Origin: Streptomyces spinoverrucosus
GTDB taxonomy: Bacteria; Actinomycetota; Actinomycetes; Streptomycetales; Streptomycetaceae
Direction of reading: 5' to 3'
NCBI RefSeq assembly: GCF_015712165.1
Contig: NZ_JADPZX010000001.1
Coordinates: 5,158,001 to 5,222,000 of the forward strand
DNA length: 64,000 nt
In this document: positions 27,049 through 34,303 of the stretch, piece by piece
Position numbering within the stretch: position 1 is the first letter of the stretch
Layout: each line of letters starts with the position of its first letter
Translations under genes and position numbers: made by a program
Notes under the pieces: generated by a model
Told to the model about the DNA's origin: nothing
Databases searched by the model: none
The model's input: only the letters and a program-made list of their open reading frames with translations

Positions 27049-28560
27049 GTGATGTCGTCTCGAATCGTGGACGCCCCGGAGAGTGCCGCGACGGACCTCG
27101 TGGTCCTCGACGGGCGTGGGGCGGGTGTCGCGGACGTCGTCCGGCTGGCCGACGGGCACGCACGGCCGGTGCCCGGGACCGAGGCGCTGAAGCGCGCGGA
27201 GGAGTCCTGGGACGCCGCCCGCATGATCGCCGCGACCGGACGCGTGTACGGCCGCTCCACCGGCGTCGGCGCCAACCGGAACGAGCCCGTGCCCACCGAG
27301 GACGCCGCCGCGCACGGACTGCGGCTGCTGCGCAGCCACGCCGGCGCCATCGGCGAGGAGCTGCCCGCCCGGCAGGTGCGGGCCATGCTCGCCATACGCG
27401 CCAACCAGCTGCTGGCGGGCGGCGCAGGGCTGCGGCCCTCCGTCGTCACCGCGCTGTGCGAGGCGCTGACGGCCGGGGCGTACCCGGTGGTGAACGAGTT
27501 CGGGTCGGTCGGCACCGGCGACATCGCCGCGCTGGCGCAGGTCGGCCTGGCGCTGGCGGGGGAGCACCCCTGGCGGGGCGTCGGCGCGCCCGAGGCGCAG
27601 CCGCTGGACAACAACGACGCGCTCGCGCTGATCAGCAGCAACGCCCTCACCCTCGGCCAGTCCGCGCTCGCCCTGCACGAACTGCGGGGCCTGCTCGCCG
27701 CCACCCAGGTCGTCGCCGCGCTGTCCCTGCTCGCCGTCGACGGCTCCCACGAGGCGTACGCCGCGCCCGTGCACGCCGCCCGCCCGCACCGCGGCACGGC
27801 CGACGTCGCCCGCCGGATGCGGCAGCTGATCGGCGCCGCCGATCGGCCGCACCCGCCGCTCGGCCGCATCCAGGACCCGTACGGCTTCCGCTGCCTGCCC
27901 CAGATCCACGGCCCCGCGCACGACGCCGCCGACGCCCTCGAAGACGTCCTCACCGTCGAGATCAACGCGGCCGCCGAGAACCCGCTGATCTCCCCCGAGG
28001 ACATGGCCGCCTACCACCACGGCGGCTTCTACCAGGCCCAACTCGCCCTCGCCCTGGACCACTTCAGGCTCGCCATAACGCAGGTCGCCCGCCTGTCGAC
28101 GTCCCGGCTGTCGACGTTGAACGAGCCCGCCTTCACCCGCCTGCGCCCCTTCCTCGCCGACCACGAGCCCGCCTCCTCCGGGGTGATGATCCTGGAGTAC
28201 GCCGCCGGCGCCGCCCTCGGTGATCTGCGGGCCTTCTCCGCGCCCGCGTCGCTCGGCCACGCTGTACTCTCCCGAGGCGTCGAGGAACAGGCCAGCTTCG
28301 CCTCGCTCGCCGCACGTCAGACACTGCGCGCGTGCCGCGCGTACCGTCTCGTCGTCGGCTGCGAACTCGTCGCCGCCGTACGGGCGTTGCGCCAGCGCGA
28401 CCTGCGGCCCGAACCGGACCTCCCGGCGGGCCGGGCGCTGGAACTCGCCGAGTCGGTGCTGGACGCGGACCCGGCGGACCGGCCGCTCACGCACGACGTC
28501 ACGCTGGCCGCCGAACTGCTCGACCGGTTCACGGACATCTGGAGGGGGAGCACGTCATGA
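27049..28560 (+). CDS. Aromatic amino acid (histidine) ammonia-lyase-like protein with altered MIO motif
   Basis: 503-aa member of the PAL/HAL superfamily. Conserved features: VYGRSTGVGANR (Tyr67 equivalent to the catalytic Tyr of HAL), QDPYGFRCLPQIHG (Tyr/Arg pair), GGFYQAQLALALD and GVEEQASF. The segment that forms the MIO electrophile reads GSVGTGD at about 152-158 instead of GSVGASGD. One residue is missing and Ala-Ser-Gly becomes Gly-Thr-Gly, so the usual MIO group may not form. The Asn of LALINGTQ is also changed (LALISSNAL). GAGGAGG eight bases before GTG 27049 sets the start. Its stop overlaps the rpiR start. Real substrate and activity unknown. Confidence 0.8.
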   Translation: MMSSRIVDAPESAATDLVVLDGRGAGVADVVRLADGHARPVPGTEALKRAEESWDAARMIAATGRVYGRSTGVGANRNEPVPTEDAAAHGLRLLRSHAGAIGEELPARQVRAMLAIRANQLLAGGAGLRPSVVTALCEALTAGAYPVVNEFGSVGTGDIAALAQVGLALAGEHPWRGVGAPEAQPLDNNDALALISSNALTLGQSALALHELRGLLAATQVVAALSLLAVDGSHEAYAAPVHAARPHRGTADVARRMRQLIGAADRPHPPLGRIQDPYGFRCLPQIHGPAHDAADALEDVLTVEINAAAENPLISPEDMAAYHHGGFYQAQLALALDHFRLAITQVARLSTSRLSTLNEPAFTRLRPFLADHEPASSGVMILEYAAGAALGDLRAFSAPASLGHAVLSRGVEEQASFASLAARQTLRACRAYRLVVGCELVAAVRALRQRDLRPEPDLPAGRALELAESVLDADPADRPLTHDVTLAAELLDRFTDIWRGSTS

Positions 28561-29417
28561 GCGCGGACACGAACACGGGTGTGCCGGACAGCCCGGCGGC
28601 GCGGTTGCAGGCGCTGTTCGAGGGGCACCGGCTGACACCGACCCAGCGGCGTATCGCGCACAGCATGGTGCGGCGGGCCGCCGACGTGCCGTTCCTGTCC
28701 AGCGTCGAGCTGGCCGAACTGGCCGGGGTCAGCCAGCCGTCCGTGACCCGCTTCGCGGTCGCCCTCGGCTTCGACGGCTACCCCGCCCTGCGCAGGCACC
28801 TGCGCGAGGTCGCGCCCGTCGAACAACCGGCGGACGCGGCGTCGTACAACGAGTACCAGCAGGCCGTCGAGGCCGAGATCGAGAACCTCAAGCACCTCGC
28901 CGAACTGCTCGCCGACCCCCGGCCCGTGCAGGACGCCGGGCGGCTGCTGGCCGCCTCCCGCCCGCTGCCGGTGCTGGGCCTCAGGGCGGCCGCCTCCCAG
29001 GCCTACGGCTTCGCGTACTTCGCCGCCAAGGTCCATCCGGACGTACGTCTGCTCAACGAGGGCGGCACGATGATCCACGACCGGATCGACGGCGCCGCAC
29101 GGGCGGGCGCCTCGGCGCTGCTGTGCTTCGCGCTGCCCCGGCATCCCCGGGAGGTCGTGGACACCCTGGCCTACGCGAAGGAGGCCGGGCTGACGGTGGT
29201 GACCGTCGCCGACTCGGCCTTCGCGCCGGTCGCCAAGGTGTCCGACCTGCTGCTGCCCGCCGCCGTCGGCACCGGGCTCGCCTTCGACACGGCGTGCGCG
29301 CCGATGCTGCTGGGGCGGGTGCTGCTGGAGGCGATGTGCGACGACCTGCCGGACGCGCAGGCCCGGCTTGAGGAGTTCGACGCGCGGGCGGCGGCGCGGG
29401 GGCTGTTCGTGGAGTGA
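28557..29417 (+). CDS. MurR/RpiR-family transcriptional regulator
   Basis: Transcription factor of 286 aa. The N-terminal RpiR-type HTH (about 15-85) includes FLSSVELAELAGVSQPSVTRFAVALGFDGYPALRRHL. The C-terminal SIS sugar-phosphate-binding domain (about 115-260) includes VLGLRAAASQAYGFAYFAAKV and LTVVTVADSAFAPV. The ATG overlaps the stop of the lyase-like gene, so the two are coupled. It probably controls this operon, or the nearby hut operon, in response to a small metabolite; inferred from position. Confidence 0.9.
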   Translation: MSADTNTGVPDSPAARLQALFEGHRLTPTQRRIAHSMVRRAADVPFLSSVELAELAGVSQPSVTRFAVALGFDGYPALRRHLREVAPVEQPADAASYNEYQQAVEAEIENLKHLAELLADPRPVQDAGRLLAASRPLPVLGLRAAASQAYGFAYFAAKVHPDVRLLNEGGTMIHDRIDGAARAGASALLCFALPRHPREVVDTLAYAKEAGLTVVTVADSAFAPVAKVSDLLLPAAVGTGLAFDTACAPMLLGRVLLEAMCDDLPDAQARLEEFDARAAARGLFVE

Positions 29418-29544
29418 CGTTGCCGCCGCCGGCTTCTCAGACTCGTCTCACCTTGCCTCGCTAGCGTGCCTGTTCTAGAGGTCTAAGGGTTCTGAGGTTT
29501 TCAGACCTGAGGCAACGTTGGACACGTGAGACGGGAGGCTGAAC

Positions 29545-30141
29545 GTGGTGCGCGGAGGACAGGGGCTGGCTCGGGTGGCCTGCGTCGTACGGGCCGGGGC
29601 CGCACCACTGTGGTGGCTGGGCGTGTTCGCGGCCGGCATCGGCGTACTGGTGCCGGGCCTGACGGGGCGCCGGATCGGCGTCATGGCCGGGGCCGTGCTG
29701 TTCATCCTGGCGGCGGCCCTCGTGGCGTACGCGCGCCGCGGACGGTATGTCGCCCTCGCCCGCGGCGCCGCCCGCGCCGCCAAGCAGGACGTGCTCCAGG
29801 ACCGCGCAGTGACCGTGCGCAACTGGCGGCGCGGGCACCGCTGGTGGCTGCTGCTCGCCTTCCTCACCGCGCTGGGCGGCTCCTTCGCCGTGCCCGCCGC
29901 GGGCGGCATGCTGCTCGCCGGGTGCGGTGTGGGGCTGTGGCTGAAGGCGGCGTGGCTCGGGCGGCGCGAGCGGGCCGCCGAGGAGCTGCTGTGGGTGCGC
30001 GTCGACTGGCTGAGCGGGGGCCTGGGCGGTGGCGGGGGCCGTCCGGTCGGCAAGGCCGTGAAGGCCTTCCGCAGCACGGGCATCGCGGCGGGCGACGCGG
30101 CGCCGGGCGGTTCCCGTCGCCGCACCGCCGCGCTGGTCTGA
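29545..30141 (+). CDS. Integral membrane protein of unknown function
   Basis: 198 aa with four predicted membrane segments in two pairs, at about 18-36, 43-62, 97-113 and 116-135. A basic loop joins the pairs (RGRYVALARGAARAAKQDV), and a Gly/Arg-rich cytoplasmic tail follows. GGGAGG lies six bases before GTG 29545. Family not recognised. It converges on the roadblock gene cluster. The 127-base leader holds AGGTCT/AGACCT arms at 29479-29508. Confidence 0.7.
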   Translation: MVRGGQGLARVACVVRAGAAPLWWLGVFAAGIGVLVPGLTGRRIGVMAGAVLFILAAALVAYARRGRYVALARGAARAAKQDVLQDRAVTVRNWRRGHRWWLLLAFLTALGGSFAVPAAGGMLLAGCGVGLWLKAAWLGRRERAAEELLWVRVDWLSGGLGGGGGRPVGKAVKAFRSTGIAAGDAAPGGSRRRTAALV

Positions 30142-30151
30142 GCGGCGGGCC

Positions 30152-30526
30152 TCAGACTTCGAGTTGCTCCTCGATTCGGCGCAGCTGGTGGCGGGCCATC
30201 GCGAGGTTGGCGCGCTTGGCGTCCAGGACGAGGTAGAGGAAGAGTCCGTTGCCGCCGCGGCCGCTGAGGAGGCGGATCAGGTGGTACTGGTCCGACAGCG
30301 TGATCAGGATGTCCTCGATCTGGGCCTTGAGCCCGAGGTGTTCCATCGTGCGCATCTTGGCGCGGACCACGTCGGTGTTGCCCGCGGCGGCGACGTTGAG
30401 GTCGAAGCTCTTGCTGCCGCCCATCGTGCCGAGGGCCATGCCGCTGGTGTAGTCGACGAGGGCGACTCCGGTGGCGCCTTCGATGGAGGCGAGGGCTTCC
30501 TTCAGGGCGGTCTCGGTGTTGGCCAT
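30152..30526 (-). CDS. Roadblock/LC7 domain protein (A)
   Basis: 124-aa cytoplasmic roadblock/LC7 (MglB-like) protein. An N-terminal helix (ALKEALASIEGATG) precedes the conserved strand VALVDYTSGMALGTMG. The core continues with a long helix and DQYHLIRLLSGRGGNGLFLYLVLD. Roadblock proteins usually dimerise and regulate small Ras-like GTPases; no GTPase gene is in this window. It is the last gene of a four-gene same-strand group. Confidence 0.85.
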   Translation of the reverse strand: MANTETALKEALASIEGATGVALVDYTSGMALGTMGGSKSFDLNVAAAGNTDVVRAKMRTMEHLGLKAQIEDILITLSDQYHLIRLLSGRGGNGLFLYLVLDAKRANLAMARHQLRRIEEQLEV

Positions 30527-30542
30527 GGTGGTTGGGTTCCTC

Positions 30543-31028
30543 TCAACTTTCCGTGGTGGTGGGTGCGTTCGTGGGGGTGCGGGGAGTTCGGCGGACGGGC
30601 TTCTGGCGGGTGGTGGGGGCCGTCGCGGGCTTGGCGGGGAGAACGGGCGGGGCCGGGGGCAGGCTGTCGACCAGCTCGCCGATGCGGGCGCCGGTGCGGC
30701 GGCCCTCCAGGTGCAGTCGGCCGACGTTGACGCGGTCCTCGGCGAGCAGCGTCAGTACGGCGGTGTGGCCCGCGGCGTACGTCGCCACGTAGCCGCGGAC
30801 GCCGCGGACCAGCAGTTCACGCAGCTCGCCCCGGCCGGTCGCGTCCGTGACCCGGACCGCGACGCCGAGTGCGGCGGCGGTGAGCGCGGCGAGGCCCTCC
30901 GGTTCGACGCCGGGGGTGTCGTGGGCGATGACCAGGCCGTCCACGCTGGCGGCGAGGGCGCCGGTCAGTTGGGGGACGCGGGCTCTCAGCCGGCGGAGTT
31001 CGTCGAGGATCGGGGGTTCCACCGCCAT
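30543..31028 (-). CDS. Roadblock/LC7 domain protein (B) with Pro/Thr-rich tail
   Basis: 161 aa. The N-terminal roadblock-like domain (about 5-115) contains LDELRRLRARVPQLTGALAASVDGLVIAHD, GLAALTAAALGVAVRV and the hydrophobic strand VATYAAGHTAVLTLLAE. The C-terminal 45 residues are basic and Pro/Thr-rich (TRQKPVRRTPRTPTNAP). GAGGAG eight bases before ATG 31028 supports the start. It ends 16 bases before roadblock A. This resembles the second roadblock component of conservon-like groups. Confidence 0.75.
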   Translation of the reverse strand: MAVEPPILDELRRLRARVPQLTGALAASVDGLVIAHDTPGVEPEGLAALTAAALGVAVRVTDATGRGELRELLVRGVRGYVATYAAGHTAVLTLLAEDRVNVGRLHLEGRRTGARIGELVDSLPPAPPVLPAKPATAPTTRQKPVRRTPRTPTNAPTTTES

Positions 31029-31167
31029 CAGGGCTCTCCTCTCGGCGGGCGGTCGAGGCGGTTGTCGGGGTGTGGGTGCGGGCGGCGTGGGGTGCGGTGG
31101 CGTCTGGTGCGGTGGCGTCGGCTGTGGTGGCGTCGGCCGGCGTGCGGGCTGTCGCGGTTGCTGCCGC

Positions 31168-32193
31168 TCAAAGGGCCTCCAGCGCATCCCTGACCCTCTT
31201 CAGCAGTTCGATGTCGGGCTGTTGGGCCGGGTGTTGGGCGGAGTGTTGGGCGGAGTGGGGGCCGACGGGTGTGATGTCGGCCGGGGTTGTGGGGGCGGGG
31301 TGGCCGGGCGGGGTGGGGGCACCGGGGCCCGGGTCCGGGTCCGGGTGCTCGGGCTGCTTCGGCCAGGGGGCGTCCGTGCCGGGTGGTGCCGGGCGGGGCT
31401 GCTTCGGCCAGGAGGCGTCCGTGCCGGGTGGTGCCGGGCGGGGCTGCTTCGGCCAGGGGGCGTCCGTGTCCGGCGGTGCCGGGCGGGGGGCCACCAGGCC
31501 GGCTGCTGCCAGGCGGCGTATGGCCACCAGGGTGTGGAAGGCCGGTCTGCCCAGGTCGCGGGCGATGTCCGCCGCCGTGCGCAGGCCGTCCACGCGGGCC
31601 AGCACCGCGCTCTGCCGGGGTGCGACCGCCGGGGCGGCGGCGGTGTCGAGGCGTTCCAGGGGCGCGCTGTCGGTCGTCGGGTCCGGCCAGATGCGGTGCA
31701 GCAGGGCGCGGCGGCGGAGCGTCTCGTGTTCGACGGCGCCGACCGGGACCGGGTGCACGGAACCGAGCCAGTGAGTGGTGCCGTACCGGAAGCGGCCCGG
31801 GGTGCTGCTGGGCGCGAGCGCGAAGTACGCGGCGTCGTACAGCGCGCTGAGGTGACACAACTCCAGCGCGCCCGGGGCGATTCGGCCGCCGTCGAGGAGG
31901 ACGCGGTCGGCGGTGTCCGGCTCGTCGGCCCGGTCGACGGCGTCCTGCCAGGCCTGCGCGTCGAGCGTGCCGTGGGCCGTCAGGAGCACGTCGAGACCGG
32001 GTGCGAGGGGGCTCTCGGCGTGCACGACCCGCCCCTCGGCGAGGTACAGGGTGCCGGTCGCGCGGACCAGGACGCCGGTGGCGCGCTCGGCGGCGAGGCG
32101 GGTGAGCATCGGGGAGACGCCGCCGGCCCGGTGCCGGACCGTCTTTTCCCGTACCGGCAGTCTCGGCGGCGGGGTGGTGCCGACCATGGTCAT
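31168..32193 (-). CDS. DUF4388/PATAN-like protein with tandem-repeat C-terminus
   Basis: 341 aa. The N-terminal domain (about 25-110) reads LTRLAAERATGVLVRATGTLYLAEGRVVHAESP, typical of DUF4388-like (PATAN) sensory/adaptor domains. A winged-helix-like part at about 190-235 (VLARVDGLRTAADIARDLGRPAFHTLVAIRRL) follows. The C-terminus has three 15-residue repeats (PRPAPPGTDAPWPKQ type) and a terminal helix. Its ATG overlaps the stop of roadblock C, so the two are coupled. Function unknown; a regulator or scaffold for the roadblock proteins is inferred. Confidence 0.75.
   Translation of the reverse strand: MTMVGTTPPPRLPVREKTVRHRAGGVSPMLTRLAAERATGVLVRATGTLYLAEGRVVHAESPLAPGLDVLLTAHGTLDAQAWQDAVDRADEPDTADRVLLDGGRIAPGALELCHLSALYDAAYFALAPSSTPGRFRYGTTHWLGSVHPVPVGAVEHETLRRRALLHRIWPDPTTDSAPLERLDTAAAPAVAPRQSAVLARVDGLRTAADIARDLGRPAFHTLVAIRRLAAAGLVAPRPAPPDTDAPWPKQPRPAPPGTDASWPKQPRPAPPGTDAPWPKQPEHPDPDPGPGAPTPPGHPAPTTPADITPVGPHSAQHSAQHPAQQPDIELLKRVRDALEAL
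31354..31488. repeat. Three 45-bp tandem repeats inside the DUF4388-like gene
   Basis: Units start at 31354, 31399 and 31444, are nearly identical, and encode 15-residue Pro-rich repeats in frame. Copy number can be expected to vary between strains. Confidence 0.9.
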
Positions 32194-32585
32194 CCCAGCA
32201 CCAGCCGTCCGGCCGTCTCGCCCAGCCGGATCCGGGCCAGTGCGAGGTTGCCGTCCGCCCGGGCCAGCCACAGGTGCAGAAAGACGCTGCTGTCGAACGA
32301 CGTCCGCACGAACCGCAGGACGTGGTAGCTGTCCCGGTTGCTGAGGATCAGGTCCTCGACCGGCGGATCGGCCTCCCCCTCCTCGGCGTCCCCCGGTGCG
32401 AACGCCCGCTGTTCGGCGGCCAGCCGGGCCAGCTCAGCGGCCTCGGCGGCCGCCGCCTCGTGGTCGCCGCCGGGCGGCTCGCCGACGGTGCCCAGGGCCA
32501 GTCCGCTCGTCCAGTCGACCAGTGCGGCTCCTCGGGCTCCGGGCAGCCGCATGGCCTCCAGTAAGCACTCGTCGATTCCGGGCAC
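32190..32585 (-). CDS. Roadblock/LC7 domain protein (C) with a bldA-dependent TTA codon
   Basis: 131 aa, first gene of the roadblock group. The N-terminal helix (DECLLEAMRLPGARG) precedes the conserved strand AALVDWTSGLALGTVGEP, and the core ends with DSYHVLRFVRTSFDSSVFLHLWLA. Codon 8 is TTA (complement of 32562-32564). It is the only TTA I found in a coding sequence of this window, so translation should need the bldA tRNA. GGGGAG six bases before the GTG start supports initiation ahead of the TTA codon. The helix containing it aligns with the other roadblock proteins, so it is not an over-extended start. Confidence 0.85.
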   Translation of the reverse strand: MPGIDECLLEAMRLPGARGAALVDWTSGLALGTVGEPPGGDHEAAAAEAAELARLAAEQRAFAPGDAEEGEADPPVEDLILSNRDSYHVLRFVRTSFDSSVFLHLWLARADGNLALARIRLGETAGRLVLG

Positions 32586-32732
32586 CCTGGACTCCCCTCC
32601 TGCCTGGGTTCGGCTGAGTGACCCTGAGACTACGCAACGTGTGTGCGAGAGGTGAGCGTTCTGGCATTTTCCAGTGGAACATGCGACGAGTGACTAGGGT
32701 GGGTCAACTGACGCCATGTGCAGGCGAGTTGA

Positions 32733-34103
32733 TCACCGCTCGGGCAGCGCGGTGAGCGTGCCCGCGTGCGCCCCGCCCGACTCGGCCACGATCTCGTCGA
32801 TCGTCTGTGCGGTCCGCGCGGTCGCGAAGGCCACGCCACCGGCCCCGTCCGGGGCGAAGCCGTAGATGCCCGGCCGGGCGAGGGAGTTGTACGCGTAGTG
32901 GTGGGCGAAGTAGTACGCGCCCGTGTCCAGCGCCGCCGCGTAGTCGCCCTGCTCCAGCAGTGGCAGCGCGCGCCCCTCGGCCAGCAGGTCGCCCGCGAAG
33001 CACGCCGGTCCCGCCACGTCCTGAACCACCGCGGGCCCCTCCTTCGGCCGCCCCTTGCCGTCGTACGCGGCGATCCGCAGCGGCCACGACCCCGGCGCGT
33101 ACACCGTCCGCGTCGCCACCTGCACGCCCGCGTGCGTCACCGCCACCGGCCGCCCGCCCGCGCTCTTGGCGTACTCCACCCGCGCCACCACCGTCCCGTG
33201 CTTGGCCAGCAGCGACCGGCCGAACTCGGTCACCAGCCCGTACCGCCCGTCGAACAGCCCCGGCACCGTCTCCTTCAGCATCCGCGCGTACTGCGCGTAC
33301 GTCGGTGTCGTCGCCTCCGAGGCGAAGTTCACCGGCAGTCCGCCGCCGATGTCGATCGTGTCGACCTGCGGCCGCCCGATCCGCCGGTTGATCTCCTCCG
33401 CCAGCGCGTGCGTCGCCGCCACCCCCTCGCTCATCCGCGACAGCGGGATGCCCTGCGACCCGGTGTGCGCGTGCAGCCGCGTCAGCCAGGGGCGCTCGGC
33501 GTACGCCCGTACCACCCACTCGCGCGCCCCCTCGTCCCGCAGTGCCACCCCGAACTTCGAGGTCGCCGTGGCGGTGGACAGCGCCTCGATGGAACCGCCG
33601 CCGACCTGCGGATTCACCCGTAGCCCGATGGGGGAGCGGCTCGGCGCCGACCGCATCAGGGCGTCGATGCGGGCCAGCTCCTGCGGGTTGTCCGCGTTGA
33701 CGGCGATCCCCAGTGCGAGCGCCTCCCGCAGCTCCGCCGGGGTCTTCGCGGGCGAGTCCAGCACCGTTCGCTCCGGCGCCACCCCGGCCGCCCGGGCCAG
33801 CGCCAGCTCGCCGGGGCTGGCCACCTCCGCGCCGATGCCCTCGTCACGCAGCAGCCGCAGCACCGGCACCAGCGGGGTCGCCTTCACCGCGAAGGCGTGC
33901 AGCACGGGCGTGCCGGGCGCCACCACCGCGTCGAACGCCGCACGCAACCGCGCCGCCGACTCCCGGATGCCGGTGACGTCGAGCAGCCCGGCGATGGGGG
34001 TGTCCGGCCCCAGCAGCCCCTGCTCCACGGCGGCCCGCACCGCCTCGTCGCGCCGCACCGACCGCTCGGCGCCGCCCGCCTGACCTTCATGAACGTCGTG
34101 CAC
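32733..34103 (-). CDS. Diaminopimelate-decarboxylase-like PLP enzyme
   Basis: Fold-type III PLP-dependent enzyme, 456 aa from the GTG at 34103 (GGGGGA just upstream); an ATG at 34136 would add 11 residues. The PLP-binding Lys is in HAFAVKATPLVPVL. HTGSQG and the phosphate-binding IDIGGGLPVNF are typical, and EFGRSL follows. The active-site Cys region reads GPACFAGDLL, whereas DAP decarboxylases have CES(G)D. The substrate is therefore probably not DAP, and the best description is a Y4yA-like decarboxylase homologue. It is divergent from hutU across a 200-base gap. Confidence 0.8.
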   Translation of the reverse strand: MHDVHEGQAGGAERSVRRDEAVRAAVEQGLLGPDTPIAGLLDVTGIRESAARLRAAFDAVVAPGTPVLHAFAVKATPLVPVLRLLRDEGIGAEVASPGELALARAAGVAPERTVLDSPAKTPAELREALALGIAVNADNPQELARIDALMRSAPSRSPIGLRVNPQVGGGSIEALSTATATSKFGVALRDEGAREWVVRAYAERPWLTRLHAHTGSQGIPLSRMSEGVAATHALAEEINRRIGRPQVDTIDIGGGLPVNFASEATTPTYAQYARMLKETVPGLFDGRYGLVTEFGRSLLAKHGTVVARVEYAKSAGGRPVAVTHAGVQVATRTVYAPGSWPLRIAAYDGKGRPKEGPAVVQDVAGPACFAGDLLAEGRALPLLEQGDYAAALDTGAYYFAHHYAYNSLARPGIYGFAPDGAGGVAFATARTAQTIDEIVAESGGAHAGTLTALPER

Positions 34104-34184
34104 GTCGTCCCCCGTCCTGTCGATGCCTGAGCCCATACATCCAGCCAAACATCCGCGGCGGTGCCGTGTCGGGGGACGCCGCTA

Positions 34185-34219
34185 TTGACTAGCTCTATTC
34201 ATCTCGTCAGGATATGAAT
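34185..34219 (+). promoter_or_regulatory. Promoter and operator candidate for the hut operon
   Basis: TTGACT at 34185-34190 and CAGGAT at 34208-34213 are 17 bases apart. An inverted repeat, ATTCAT at 34197-34202 and ATGAAT at 34214-34219, brackets the -10 hexamer, as expected for a repressor site controlling histidine/urocanate catabolism. Confidence 0.5.
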
Positions 34220-34303
34220 AACCGCAGCAACATTGCCGTAGCTACATCCCGCAGCAACAGTCCGCAGCGAGCTCCGAGAGAGCAGTCATCAGGGAGGCAG
34301 ACC

